Below are positions 19,323-30,866 of a stretch of 64,000 nucleotides of DNA, piece by piece (position 1 is the stretch's first letter; every line of letters begins with the position of its first letter). The notes under the pieces were generated by a model. The model was not told the DNA's origin. It made no database searches and saw nothing but the letters and a program-made list of their open reading frames with translations. This stretch comes from Bolinopsis microptera (Eukaryota; Ctenophora; Tentaculata; Lobata; Bolinopsidae). The DNA is taken from assembly GCF_026151205.1 (NCBI RefSeq), contig NC_087082.1:19740494-19804493 (forward strand), read 5' to 3'. The position numbers and the translations under genes were made by a program.

Positions 19323-21670
19323 TGTATCAAGCTCTCGGCTAGCCGATTGATCACTGTAAGAGACGACGCCACCACAATTAACTAGCTCTCCCTGGGAATA
19401 CCAGAGATTGAGCACTTTTCGTCACCTGCCTTCATGGAATTGCACCTTACGGTTACTCCTAAAACATTCCCCGATGCTCCAAAAGACGCCTACTAAAGCC
19501 CTGATTACCCGAACTGAAGACTTCCTGATCGCTGCGTTGAAGGCTTTCTTGTTCCTTCTCGGCCCGAGCAACCAGGACGAGGAGTGAAGGAAACTACGGC
19601 TTCCGCTCCAAAACAAAATTCCCCTGTGGTCAATGAGCTTGTGGCGTTCGAAAAGCGACATATACCAGCTAATCGAGATAAAGTTTAGGCACGCTCCAAG
19701 TACTTTCCTAGACGTCTCGATCGGGGACGCTGCCGCAGTAAAATCATCGACCAAGCCCTTATCCTAACCGATAAAACCAGCCAACATTCTCGGATCCCTA
19801 TCGAGAATATTCAACGATCATTGAGTCAGCATCACAGAGAATATCGTAAGGCCCCGCAGGGCCGCAGAGCATATTGAGAATAAGGCAGCTCCATCGCCGC
19901 CCGCTTAGACTGAAGGGACGGATGCAACGCTTCGAAACGTCACAGGCATTCGTATGCTCAGGACCATAAGGCCAAATTCGCTACTAACCTTCTTGTCGCC
20001 TGAATTTTCGCCAGTCAGATTTGTTGGACGAGTTAGCAAAAAAATCTGAGAAATTCACCGCCATCCGTACTTCTTCCTCTGTCAACAGTGGCGGAGCACC
20101 GGAGAGGTTATTTCTTGGTTCGAGCAATGTCACCCGGGCCCTGTCAGTTTCTCCAGTTGACATTGAGTCGTTCTATCCTTCCATCAGTGAGAATCTTCTA
20201 GACAGGGCTCAGTTTGCACAAGAAAATTCAAATTCAGAGGAAGACTTCGGACACCATCAAACCAGGACTTCTTTGTTCTGTTCGAGGGGAAATGGAGAGA
20301 AAGGCTCTGTATTTGGTTAACCTAAAATCGCTTTTGTAAAAAGTTTTCGCCCCCCCTTCCACGCTACTGCTCTAGATATTTGTTGTAATATTTGGTTGTA
20401 TTCAGACTCTATCCAGTCGGAGATAACCTCCACAACAATCCACGGCTCTATAGGGAGATGGATCGTGATGCTGACCAGACCACACCCGGCCAGAATGGAA
20501 GCGGTTCGGAAGGATTTGTTTGCTACTTTCGGAGAGAGGCTGATATCACGCTTGAAGATTCACTGTGTCCCACCATCCACATCTGTTGGACTTCCTCGAG
20601 TACTTCCGATCGGATGGCTCTTCGGCCAGTCCGCAAAGCGGAGAGGTAACGAATATGTACACCGCCAGTCAACTCACCCACCGTCCATCTCCGCAACATC
20701 CGGAGATGATCGCTGACGAATCAAACAGGCATATCTTCTGTAAGGAGGTGTTCGACGTCGCCAAGCCTTATACGAGGATTCTTTGAAGTCCAAGGGCTAT
20801 ATGGACTCGTGCATGACCTACAACACCAGGCAGTCGAGGCAAAACCACAACGTAATAGAGGGGAAACGCAGGGGCCTTTGGTTCAATCCCCCCTTCTCTG
20901 TCCACTGTGGAGACCAATGTTGGAAGGTAATTCTTCAAATCTGTTGGAGAAACACTTCCATCAGGACAATCCATACACAAGATCTTGAACCGGAACAGTG
21001 TAAAAGTTCATACAGCTGTATGAAAAAAACATGGAATGCTCATAAAATCCCGGGAACATGCAGTTGCTTCGTCAGCACCAGGAAACCCAGGAACCACCAC
21101 ACGGAGTGCAACTGCCGCTCCAGGAACTCCTGCCCACGAGACGGAAAGTGCCTATCGATGTCAGTGGTAAACATGGCGACCCTCCGTACGGAAAATGAGG
21201 AAGCACCCACATCGATTGGAACGGGGCACATCGAGGACCGTACAACGGGCACACGTCATCATTTGCCTGGAGCGTACCGAAATAGAACCAAAACTGTCGG
21301 AGAAGATCTGGGCTTCAAGAACCGTGGGGTTAGGAATTCAGGATCGAATGGAAAAATAATCAGACGTGGACACGGATACAGAGCCGGCACCAAAACAAGC
21401 TGCGATCTGTGCACGTCTGAGAAAGTGAATCTACTTCGATCCTCTGACCACCACTTACTTAATCCGGACGGAAATCCTCACAAAATGCCCGCCATAAACG
21501 GGTAATTCTATTATAATCTAATGACTCATACATCTAACCCTAGTATGTTTCACGAGTGATTGTTTATGTTAATTTGTAGCTTTGTAATTTTGATTTTAGT
21601 TCCTATACCTCAGTTGTCATGATGATGTCATGTTTTTGTATCATGATTGAAACATTTGTTGACCACCGGT
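19323..21670 (+). mobile_element. Penelope-like retroelement with GIY-YIG region, longest copy, decayed
   Basis: The longest of three Penelope-like pieces. Recognisable blocks in order are ILDELAKKSEKF-type sequence (about 20021), DIESFYPSISENLLDRA (about 20160-20210), MEAVRKDLFATFGER (about 20490), EYVHRQSTHPPSI (20650-20700), RGLWFNPPFSV (about 20870), SYSCMKKTWNAH (about 21010), CNCRSRNSCPRDGKCL (about 21108-21155) and CDLCTSEKVNLL (about 21415). The Cys-rich linker and following region match the GIY-YIG endonuclease part of Penelope-like elements. The expected catalytic YRDD is damaged (YREMD near 20450). Frame changes every 100-300 bases mean it cannot encode one protein as written. The 3' UTR ends near 21670. 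Confidence 0.75.
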
Positions 21671-23049
21671 CGTTACATTCTCATATAGACATTATATATA
21701 TACATATACCTAGTGTAACCCGGCCTACGGCCGGGATTTCCACTGCCGCTGTTAAAAAGGGTAGGAGTAATTTACCGAGGGAGTCAAAACCCGATTAGGT
21801 GACCAATAGTTTCTTAAACCAATAATCTCAAAATCTGTTAGTTCTTGGGGAATAATTAAGTATTATTAGCCATGAGGCACACACTCCTTGATCATAAGGT
21901 ATGATCACCGATTTTTACACCTCTTCACTCCCGTCTTGAACCGTTTCTATTTGTATTTAAATCGTTTTAGAAATTACCCTTGTTAACTCCGCACCTCACG
22001 CATATTAAATTTTGAAAACACGCATACAATTGTCGTATGAAACTCTCTCTTCTCTCTCTCTCTGCGTCCAAACAGCCCCAAACACTAATACAGTCCCCCC
22101 TCCCTTATAAGCTGTAAGGTATAACATTACAGCAAATCTTCAGCTAACCAATTTGACGCTACTTAATTGCAGCTATAACTATTACACTGTAATGGTGGGG
22201 GGGTGGAAGAGAGAGAGAAGCATGTCCCGTAACTTTCCGTTTGGCTCACGCAATTTTATGTAACATTTGTGGTACAAAACCATCAATTAAACACTTACCA
22301 TCGGCGATTTAAAAAAAATTTCCTAGGCGTCATCAGAGTTTTGTCGACACTATACCGAAAAATTCAGTCCGTAATCTTACCGTTTTTTTTGTTAACCGAC
22401 CGGAAAAATTACACACGGACAGGATCAGACAGACGACACCACACACAAACACACCTTTGGTGTTATTAAGGGATAGCTTCACGGACGAATCTGTTGTAAA
22501 AAGGGGTTCCAGAAAAAACCCACTTCCGATACTCCTGCAACATGAAATTTTTTTTACAGTCGAGTTGGACATGGTCTAGTACGCTCTGCAAAAGTTTCAG
22601 ATCTATCACCTCAATTTTAACATGGTTTTTAAGGCACCTGAATATGGCGATTTTGGGTTTTTTACTAAGTTCGTATAAAAACATGCTTGGCGCGTATTTG
22701 CGCAAATTTCTTAAAAAACCTCCACATAAACTTTTCTTAATTTCCGTCATCATTAACATTGATTAGAATGTTTTGAACTTAAATATACCTGCTGATCTAC
22801 TTTCGATGAGTCTTTAATGCCTGGAAAAACAATAAAGGGATAGAATAGTATAGGGGGTAATAGTTTGTTGTGAATATAAGGGCAACGGTTATGCTTGCCA
22901 GCATTGTGATAAGCATATTCGTATATATACGAATATTGCTTATTACGATCCAAATTTGTATATTATAACAGGGTGGGCCAAACGTCATTGGAACATCGTT
23001 GGCCGTATAGCTCAGTTACTGAGTGCCAGTCTGCCTGTATGACTTATTA
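21671..23049. other. AT-rich non-coding interval with simple repeats
   Basis: There is no supported gene. A palindrome CCCGGCCTACGGCCGGG lies near 21720. A CT-rich microsatellite lies at 22048-22068 and a GA-rich run with a G7 tract near 22195-22220. Near 22976 the string ACAGGGTGGGCCAAA resembles the end of a mariner-type element, but no partner was found. Short ORFs at 22269-22766 on both strands are AT-rich and show no recognisable domain. Confidence 0.35.
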
Positions 23050-26000
23050 TTATAGGACTCAGGCGGAAGATGATTAATTAAAATTCCAACAGCATCTTGT
23101 TCCCTTCATTGTGCTGATTCCGGGAAGGCATTCTCTTTACGCTTCATCAGGATCTTATTCCTATCACGCGATCTTGATTCGTAAATCCTTCGGCACGCAA
23201 TCACATTTCGTTAACGTGTCGTATGCCGGCTAGGATGTCGGCATACGGACTACGTCACCAGGCTCAAGTACATGATCAGGCTTACTATCAAGGAATATAT
23301 GGTGTGTTATGCGTGTGATGGATCCAATTATAGGAGCTGCGCAATTATAGCAGCATCTTGATATTGTATCACCTTCCATGAAAACTAAGTCATGGAGTGG
23401 GCCAAAATTTGAAGATAGAAGGATTCTTTTGTTAATGAATATCGAAGGATCATCATGTAACCCGTCTATGTTTTCGAGGGACGCGGAAACCCAGGGAGAA
23501 AATGGTTATATTTATCATACTCAAGGACACCATTGCTTTAAAATGCACTCGGATGTCATAGATGTTATTATAAGCTAAGTTAAGGCCTGAGCGGTGATCG
23601 GATGGCATTAGTTCCCTTGCCGGAACTCAGTAAGTGTAAACCCAATGACTCTAGTCTCAGCTAATGATCGGGCTTTAATGAAGGAAAGATCTCGAGTTCA
23701 GAAGGACGAAAAAATTTTTTTCAAATATTTGACTTAAGATCAAACGAATACGATATTCAACCAATATCGAAAAGGATACAAGGATTGTATCGGGACTTCT
23801 ATTAAGCAGTACTCACGTCTTAATAGCGTTTTCAGGATGCACTAGCAGTATTATAGGATTGTGTGAGGGCTACTTACCGGTTGGTTGACGCTCTGTTATA
23901 TGAATGGCTTTATTATGTAGGATACGGGTATCTTAGAACTTTAGGACGCATAATAAACCAATTGATATATGTATCAATTTACGATAAATAGCAGGAACCG
24001 TATAACCCTAAATAAACAAAAGGTCGTCAAGACTTCAAGACCTAAGAGACTCAAATAATTATTACCAACCACATGTGATGCTAACTCGCGCTTTGAAACA
24101 TCCTATCCTTGAAACCGGGGACCACGTCTTAAATGAATGGCCCCGCTACCAACTCCTCCGGTCAACCTCTCAGACAACCTTAAAAGCTTCATAATGCTCA
24201 AGAATCTGGGGGCCATCATGAACTCATTACATGCAACTGAAATAAACTGAAAATCTGGAACGTACCTCACAGATCTTTCACCTTGACATCCTCCTGAAAG
24301 AAGTCTTAGTATCACCTACTAAGAAGTCCTAGTAGTGTAATCACCACCTAACAGTCTCTCAAACCTTCGAAATCCTATGAAATAAAGTCCTAATCCTCGC
24401 TTCACGTTCCCCTACTCTTCCTTCATCGTCCATCAACTGATGGAGTTTTTTAGTCTAACCTATCTCCTTGGACTTGCTTTTTTGCACACATCCAGAAATT
24501 TTTATTAGCATTTAAAATTATTATAATTTTGATTTTATTTCAACTCGGGATTGTAAACGCGGTTAAATTTTAGATTTTAAGATAATTTCATACTTTTATT
24601 CGGATTTTGTTTTTATCTGAGCTTATTTATTATTATGTATAGCCAAAAAGAGTTCGTTAGTGTCTCCTTGGTAATTTCAAAGTTTAATTCCAGTTTATAT
24701 TCCAGTTATATTCCCATTAATTCGCGTTTTTGACACCACTTGGGGTCCATTTTGGGCTCTAAAACTCCTATTCCTTGGCCATTTTTTATTTTTGATGGAT
24801 GATTTGGAGGCCATTAAAGCATTTGACCCAGTCAAAAAAGGTTCAGTTGTATATCCTTTAGTTTTTTGCGGGAAAGTCGCGTTAAAGTTGATAACGTGGT
24901 GTCAGTAATATGTACGGATCCATCCATAGATATCGTCCGCTATATATATAGTGAGATATTGATATTGGTGAGCTTGGGCAAAACTCGCTTTATCAGGGGG
25001 ATTAATATAGTTCGCAATAAACATCTTAAATCGTAACGGATTATAACAGCGAATTGATTAAACAAACACGTGGCACTTGAGTGGAAAATTTGAACATCAG
25101 GCGCTTGAAAAATTTATTCCTGCAGAGCACAAATTTAGGTAGGAGGTGGAGAAACTAAGCGAGTTAATTTCGAGCCGCGCTTGTAAAAATCGTAATCGGA
25201 CAATTGCTCTCCTTTTTGCCGTAATTATTGGCTTTGAAAATCATGTCTTCAGCCACAAAAGTCCCATTGCCGAAGGATAGAGCTGGAGTAATTTTCCAAG
25301 AAAACGTTCTGTATGTAAATGATTATTTTTCCAATTTTCGACTAATGATTACTTTAGATGTGTGAAAAATCGCTATCATGATTCGTAAGTTATATAGAAG
25401 AAGCCACTACTAGAAAATTTCAAAAACATTTACTGTTACAAGTCCAGCTGTTTGATTGTGGGTGACAACTTGTTAACGTTACGCTACAAGCACTCGTACA
25501 TAACAATGTCTTGGTTTGATGCGGCTAGTGATCATTTATTAACATTTGCTAGATGTGACCACTGACCACGTGCCATACCTTCGTCAGACAATTATAATAG
25601 AACAATTATTTTAATTAAAGGTTATTTTTATCTATATAGCGGACATATGAATGCAATTGACCACTCATATTTATGAGTTTTACCACTTTAATAGTTTCCC
25701 ATTTGGTTATTTCATTATTTCTTTATTCATTATCTTATAAGATTTGTTGTGAGGAAAATTTAAAAAAATCAGTTATGTTTGAATTTCTCATCATCATTCT
25801 AGCTCTGTCTTGTAGTATGGCTTTTATTTGGCATCGACAAAATAGGGTTACATGATTTTCGCTTCGATAATTCATTAACATATAAAATCCTTCTATCTTC
25901 AAATTTCTGGCCCAGCTGCGTCCTAGGTTTCAAAGTGTGATACAAGATAAGATGCTGCAATAATTGCGAGCTCCTATAATTGGATCAATTTTATAACACG

Positions 26001-26960
26001 GATTCACTATTACTGTTCTGTAGGCCGCAATCACACGTTATGAATGTGATTGCGTGCCCGGGATTTAAAATCAAGCTCGCGTGATAGAATCAGGCGGTCC
26101 GCGGATAGGGGCCCTGTACTGTCCAAGTGACCTCAGTTATCCCTTATATGCACGAGTTGCTACAATTGATAAGCTTGCTCTTATCCAGGTTGTTAATCGT
26201 CAAAAATTTTGTGAAGAATACGTCGTATTCGGTTCTATAAAGGAATACGTCGTAATACGCCGAATACGGAAATTTCTATGGATTGTTAAATACGTCCAGA
26301 ATACGCTAATACGCCGTAATTACGTGATTTGTCAAAATTAAACATTACAGCTGCGCGACCCTCATCATTGATCATGCATTAAAGGAGTGCAGTTATACAT
26401 GATAACTTAAATTTGTAATCAAATTTCATGGATAATCCGATAAGCTAACATTTTTTGCGATATTATCAATTACATATTACTACATATTTAATGAGTTGTT
26501 GATAAGGGAGCGAGATGTTCGGGTCAAGATCAGTCAGCTTCACATGTGCACTACTCCGGTACTGGGAATTAATTTTTCAGTTTGTTATGCCGTCAGTAAT
26601 TACTATTAGGGATTAGAGGCTGCTCCTAAAAGGATCTCGCAATTATCTAAGTTTAAGACCATTGTTCTAAAAGTTCAGTCCCCTCAACATATTTGAATTT
26701 TTGAATTTTTTGAATAAAGAATACGTGTAATAACGTCAATTGTCGTGGGATTAATACGTATTCGTATTCCCAATTCGTATTCCCTTCCAAATACGTATTT
26801 TAACAACCTTTGCTCTTAACTGGGCTGGCATCCTTGACAGGCCATTAATACCCAATTTTAAATTAACGATATCTCATTCTACAGTAGGTTGTGATGGTAA
26901 AGAGAATGCTTCCCTGAATCAGCACTATGATGGTAACAAGATGCTGTTGGAATTTTAATT
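23050..26960. repeat. Large imperfect inverted repeat, arms about 23050-23470 and 25845-26960
   Basis: The left arm reads in reverse in the right arm. Examples are GGATCCAATTATAGGAGCT (23320) against AGCTCCTATAATTGGATCAA (25970), the CACGCAATCACAT strings (23193 and 26047 reversed), and AAAATTCCAACAGCATCTTG (23080) against CAAGATGCTGTTGGAATTTT (26938). The arms differ by many small indels. The right arm is longer because a small element is nested in it (26191-26811). The interior holds no intact gene. A stretch near 24110-24300 in one frame faintly resembles the end of a retroelement RNase H domain, but it is too weak to call. This may be a foldback element or an old inverted duplication. Confidence 0.6.
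26191..26811. mobile_element. Small non-autonomous inverted-repeat element nested in the 23-27 kb repeat
   Basis: The left end GGTTGTTAA and the right end TTAACAACC are inverted. Both ends lead into AATACG-rich sequence (AAGAATACGTCGTATTC on the left, CCAAATACGTATTTTAAC on the right). The nearby strings TTGCTCTTA on the left and TTGCTCTTA on the right flank the ends, displaced by a few bases, and may be the target-site duplication. Length is about 0.6 kb and there is no coding capacity. The element class is unknown. Confidence 0.5.
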
Positions 26961-27004
26961 ATTAGTTTTCATCTTCCACGTTAGTCCCTACAAACTTTAC
27001 AAAT

Positions 27005-28290
27005 AGAATAATACCGGTTACGTACTGTAGTGCGAACGTACTCTAGTGCGACACGTACATAGTGCACGAAACCTCATGATCGACACTGTGGGGCAGTAGA
27101 GTACGCTCCTGGGAGTAGTGCGAACGTACCCAGTGCGACAGAGAAATTTCAAGGCCGACACTGTCCGCACTACAGTGGCTACTGGACTGTAGTGCGACAC
27201 GTACTAAAGTGCGACAAAACACTTTACACATTCAATTACCAAATTTTATTACCATTTTTAATGACAAGGTTGTTAGTCGTGTATGGTAATGGGGTGAAAT
27301 ATAAAATCAAAAGATTGCAATCACCAATATTCAATTCAAATCATTGTTCCAACACACTTTCAACTAATCCATCTGTCATAATTCATCAGTAGCTATCAAT
27401 ACAGCGTTCATGCGGGACGGTTCGTAATCAGTCCACTCCTGCATTCGGAGAGGAGGTAGTTGTCTGAGCATCGTCATTTTGGGTTGATTTCCATTGGGTA
27501 GATCTGCTCCTTCTTCAGGGACGTTCGATAAATGCCAGATAGTAGGGTTGGTGCCGCCCATCAAGGGGAGAGGAGGTTTGTGTTCGACCAGGTTACGTTT
27601 CGTATAGTAGTCATTGGCTGCAAGGAATCCATCTCGAGGGAAAGGGATGCTTCTGCTGGTCCAGGTCACAGTTGTGCTGTTCGTCAGATGAGACTCTCGG
27701 AGCAGGTCTTCTCAGGGCTCGCAATTGTTCTGTCGTCGCATTTCTTATCCAGGCAGTTGCGGTATCCGTGTGGAGAACGTTTCTTGAACCAGTAGTGCGT
27801 CCAGGAATGCGGGTGATTGAAAGAAGAATGTTGATGTTGTTCGATGCTTGGGTAGAATCATCGTGACCTTAATTATGGCCCAAGCGATATGAACTTGTTA
27901 TCCCAATCGGAGATATACATCTACGATGCAGTGTGATAGGAATGAGGATCATATGCTGCTTAAGAGTTACCCAGTGGATCACACATGCATACGTGGCTTG
28001 AACTGACCCGAAAGGATTATGATCAGTGGTAACTTCGAAACACGTGATGTGAAACCGACGAATGTATTCAGCAAGATCACTTCGAAATAAGTGACGTGAC
28101 CAGACCCGTCGAATCACTAATGGTTTCCATAAGAAGGATAAGTTGTGCCTGAACTTGGATATAAGTCGGATATTTTGTGATTTGAGTACGCTACCTGAAT
28201 CGTTTTGTGCGGACACGTACGTTAGTGCGACAGAGGGTGTTTTTGTCGGACTTCGCACTAAAGTACGTGTCGCTTAGAGTATGTGTCGAA
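27005..28290. repeat. Repeat module bounded by AGTGCGACA/ACGTAC motifs, with an unrecognised ORF
   Basis: Both ends carry clusters of AGTGCGACA and related strings alternating with ACGTAC: about 27028-27220 on the left and 28200-28275 on the right. The core is GC-richer than its surroundings. A 97-codon minus-strand ORF (27669-27376) is the longest in it; I recognise no domain and there is no second line of support. A similar GTCGAACTA motif cluster occurs near 58260-58410. This could be an unclassified transposable element whose ends bind a transposase. Confidence 0.4.
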
Positions 28291-28380
28291 CTACAGTCGA
28301 ATACCCCTCCACTGTACAGGTCCCAGTTAGCTGGTTCGCTGTGGAGTGTAGTGATGTCTTCTACTGTGGAGGTACTGGTC

Positions 28381-29090
28381 TGTTGGAGCTGCTTTCTGGT
28401 ATTGTGACGTATCGACTAGATAACGGAAGTACTGTGATGTCATCACTAGAAACGGCTAGTTACTGTGACGTCATTCACTAGATAAAACGGCTAGTTCGTG
28501 ACGTATCACTAGATAACGTCTAGTTACTGTGACGTCATCATAGATAAACGGCTAGTTACTGTGACGTCATCACTAGATAAGGCTAGTTACTGTGATGTCA
28601 TCACTAGATTACGGGCTTGTAGTTACTGTGAAGTCCATCCACTAGATAACGGGCTAGTTACTGTGACGTCATCACTAGGATAATGGCTAGTTACTGTGAG
28701 TCATCACTAGATAACGGATTGTTACTGTGGTAAAAACGGTTTTTCATCACTAGATAACGGCTAGTTTACTGTGATGTATTCACTAGATTACGGCTTGTTA
28801 CTGTGACGTATCACTAGTTAAGGATAGTTACTGTGACGTCATTCCACTAGATACACGGGCTAGTTACTGTGACGTCATCATAGATAACGGTAGTTTACTT
28901 GTGAGTCATGGCTAGATAACGGCTAGTTACTGTGACGTCTCGCTAATAACGGATTGTTACTGTGATCGTCATCGCTAGATAACGGATTGTTACTGTGACG
29001 TCATCACTAGATTACGGCTAGTTACTGTGGACGTCATCACTAGATTACGGTAGTTACTGTGACAGCATCATAGATATCGGCTTGTTAATA
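28381..29090. repeat. 32-bp minisatellite with a TGACGTCA core, about 21 units
   Basis: About 21 tandem units of roughly 31-33 bases are present, each built on TGTGACGTCATCACTAG followed by ATAACGGCTAGTTAC. The palindrome TGACGTCA, the full cAMP-response element bound by CREB/ATF proteins in animals, is intact in about a third of the units and altered by one or two bases in most others. Indels are frequent, which may reflect age or poor consensus quality. There is no gene within. Confidence 0.85.
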
Positions 29091-29154
29091 AGCCATGACG
29101 TTAAGCATAGTATAATAATTTACAGAAAAACTTTTTTAATCAAGCCTGTAATAT

Positions 29155-30866
29155 ATTTTAGCTGAGCACATCTGATGCACTATTTTGAAGCCTGCCCAAA
29201 CCATGTTTGACCAACAAACTAGGGCCAGTGACCAAACTTTTAAGCGGTCGTGGACTCCGAGCGCACAATTGCATTATCACTGGCCCTATAGTACTAGTAG
29301 AACGCCTTACAAACAAAATGTCGCGTTTTCTGCTGCACATTAACAGATTTGGCGACATTACCATTGCACTGGACATAATATGGTATATAAAAGTATAAGG
29401 ATATAACACATTAAAGGCCCTCTGGCCTTATACGTGGCCGGAAAATCATCGGCGGCGTTTGGCGGTGGCGTGCAGCACTGTCATATAAACTCTTACTTAC
29501 TTGTACTTGAAAATTATTGTTCGTACCTTGTTCCTAAGTCGGCTATCAACAAGCTATGAACTTGAAGCCCATATGCGACCATGGTAACCATGATTCAGGA
29601 GAGTGAAAAGTGGAAAATAACAACCTCTAGAAATATCTCTAGTTACCATGGAGATACTTACTTGTACTAATTGTACTTGAAAAGTTCTCCTCCTAGTCGT
29701 TGGAGTGGCCTGCACCACACAGTAACTCTTTTTCCGGCGAATTAGACCTCTCCAATGTATCCTGTTTGTTACTCTAACAACTCTAAAAGCGCATTAATAT
29801 GACAATTTCAACTAAAGGCAACTTTATATGTGCTCAGCTATGTTTTGTTCGACAAGCTCCATGATATACATTTTAATCGTTTTAATGAGATCTAATCTTG
29901 TGTGAGTTTTGAGCTTGAATTGATAACACTCGTTGTTCTGCATCTTCTATCGTGATGTTATCGACACCTGTGAAGATAGCTGCATCCTCCAGGCCACATG
30001 ACAGCCAATTTTTCTGAGGTCTGCCTCTTGACCTTTTACCATGCTTTGGGATCCAGTGCAGAAGATAGTTAGGTATTTTTTCTTCTGGCATCCTCATTAC
30101 ATGGCCAAACCATCTGAGCCTAGCTGCTCTTACGAAAGTACCAACAGGGGCGATGTTGGCCCGTCAAGTACGTCAGGATTAGATACGTGATAAAACCCTT
30201 TAATTTTCAGGATTCTTCTCAGACATCTTTGATGGAACACCTCAAATCATTTTATCTGCGTCTGCGTGGTATTCCATACCTCACTTTCATAAAACAGTAT
30301 AGTGAGGATAGCCGCTTTGTATATCCTGATTTTAGTTGGTGTCTTGATGGTGCTACTCTACCATATACAGTATACTGCTAAGCTGATAGAATGCCCCAGA
30401 GGCCTTTTGAATTCGAGCTGTTAGTTCTTTATTAATTGTTCCATCCGCACTGATGATAGCACCCAAGTCAGTGAAATTGCTGACCTGCTGTAAAGAAGTG
30501 AAATTGCTGACCTGCTGTATAAATATGTGATGTTTCAGAAGCAAGGGTTTAGAGAGGGAAAGTTGCTAGCATCTCGCACCCGGTTATTTATCGACCTTAA
30601 CCTGTCTAGATCCATAGTGTTTTGTTGCACGTCATCTGTTTATACTGGAGTCACCCAGGACAGATTAACACACTTAATAGCAGCACCTCGTAAAGGATGT
30701 GATTCTTCATCACGCACTATCTCACTATGGTCATTGGAATAGGAGAGGTTATAGATTCACGATCACTATTCCCTGAGATTATAAATAATGTCTTGCCGCC
30801 TTATATAAAATTATAAACTCATATTAAACAAAACCGGAAACGATGGAAACCAGAATAACTACATAA
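29155..30866 (-). mobile_element. Decayed LINE 3' portion, copy 2 (inverted partner of 15320-16440)
   Basis: Read on the minus strand, this begins with a string matching 15320-15400 (CTGGTTTCCATCGTTTCCGG) and proceeds through LINE reverse transcriptase C-terminal fragments: FTDLGAIISADGTINKELTA (about 30490-30425), LTILFYESEVWN-type sequence (about 30280), WFGHVMRMPEEKIPNYLLHW (30115-30055) and HGKRSRGRPQKNW (30045-30005). It then reaches the 3' tail with the shared CCAACAAACTAGGGCCAGTG block near 29212. Unlike copy 1, the stretch from 29440 to 30110 is kept. Frame breaks show it is dead. With copy 1 it forms an inverted pair about 13 kb apart. Confidence 0.75.

Noticed and set aside
20783-21505. 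A 240-codon ORF as an independent gene
   Set aside because: Its Cys-rich linker and neighbouring blocks are the C-terminal part of a decayed Penelope-like element.
23003-23080. A tRNA gene or tRNA-derived SINE (TAGCTCAGTTACTGAG looks like an A box)
   Set aside because: No B box (GGTTCGANTCC type) follows at the right distance and no cloverleaf can be drawn.
24103-24300. A retroelement RNase H C-terminus
   Set aside because: One frame shows a faint HVLNEWPRYQLLR resemblance, but it is too short and broken to annotate.
25673-25855. A 60-codon hydrophobic ORF as a membrane peptide gene
   Set aside because: AT-rich sequence readily yields hydrophobic codons; it is inside a large inverted repeat with no other support.
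28381-29090. A CRISPR-like array
   Set aside because: The units are contiguous tandem repeats without unique spacers, in an animal genome.
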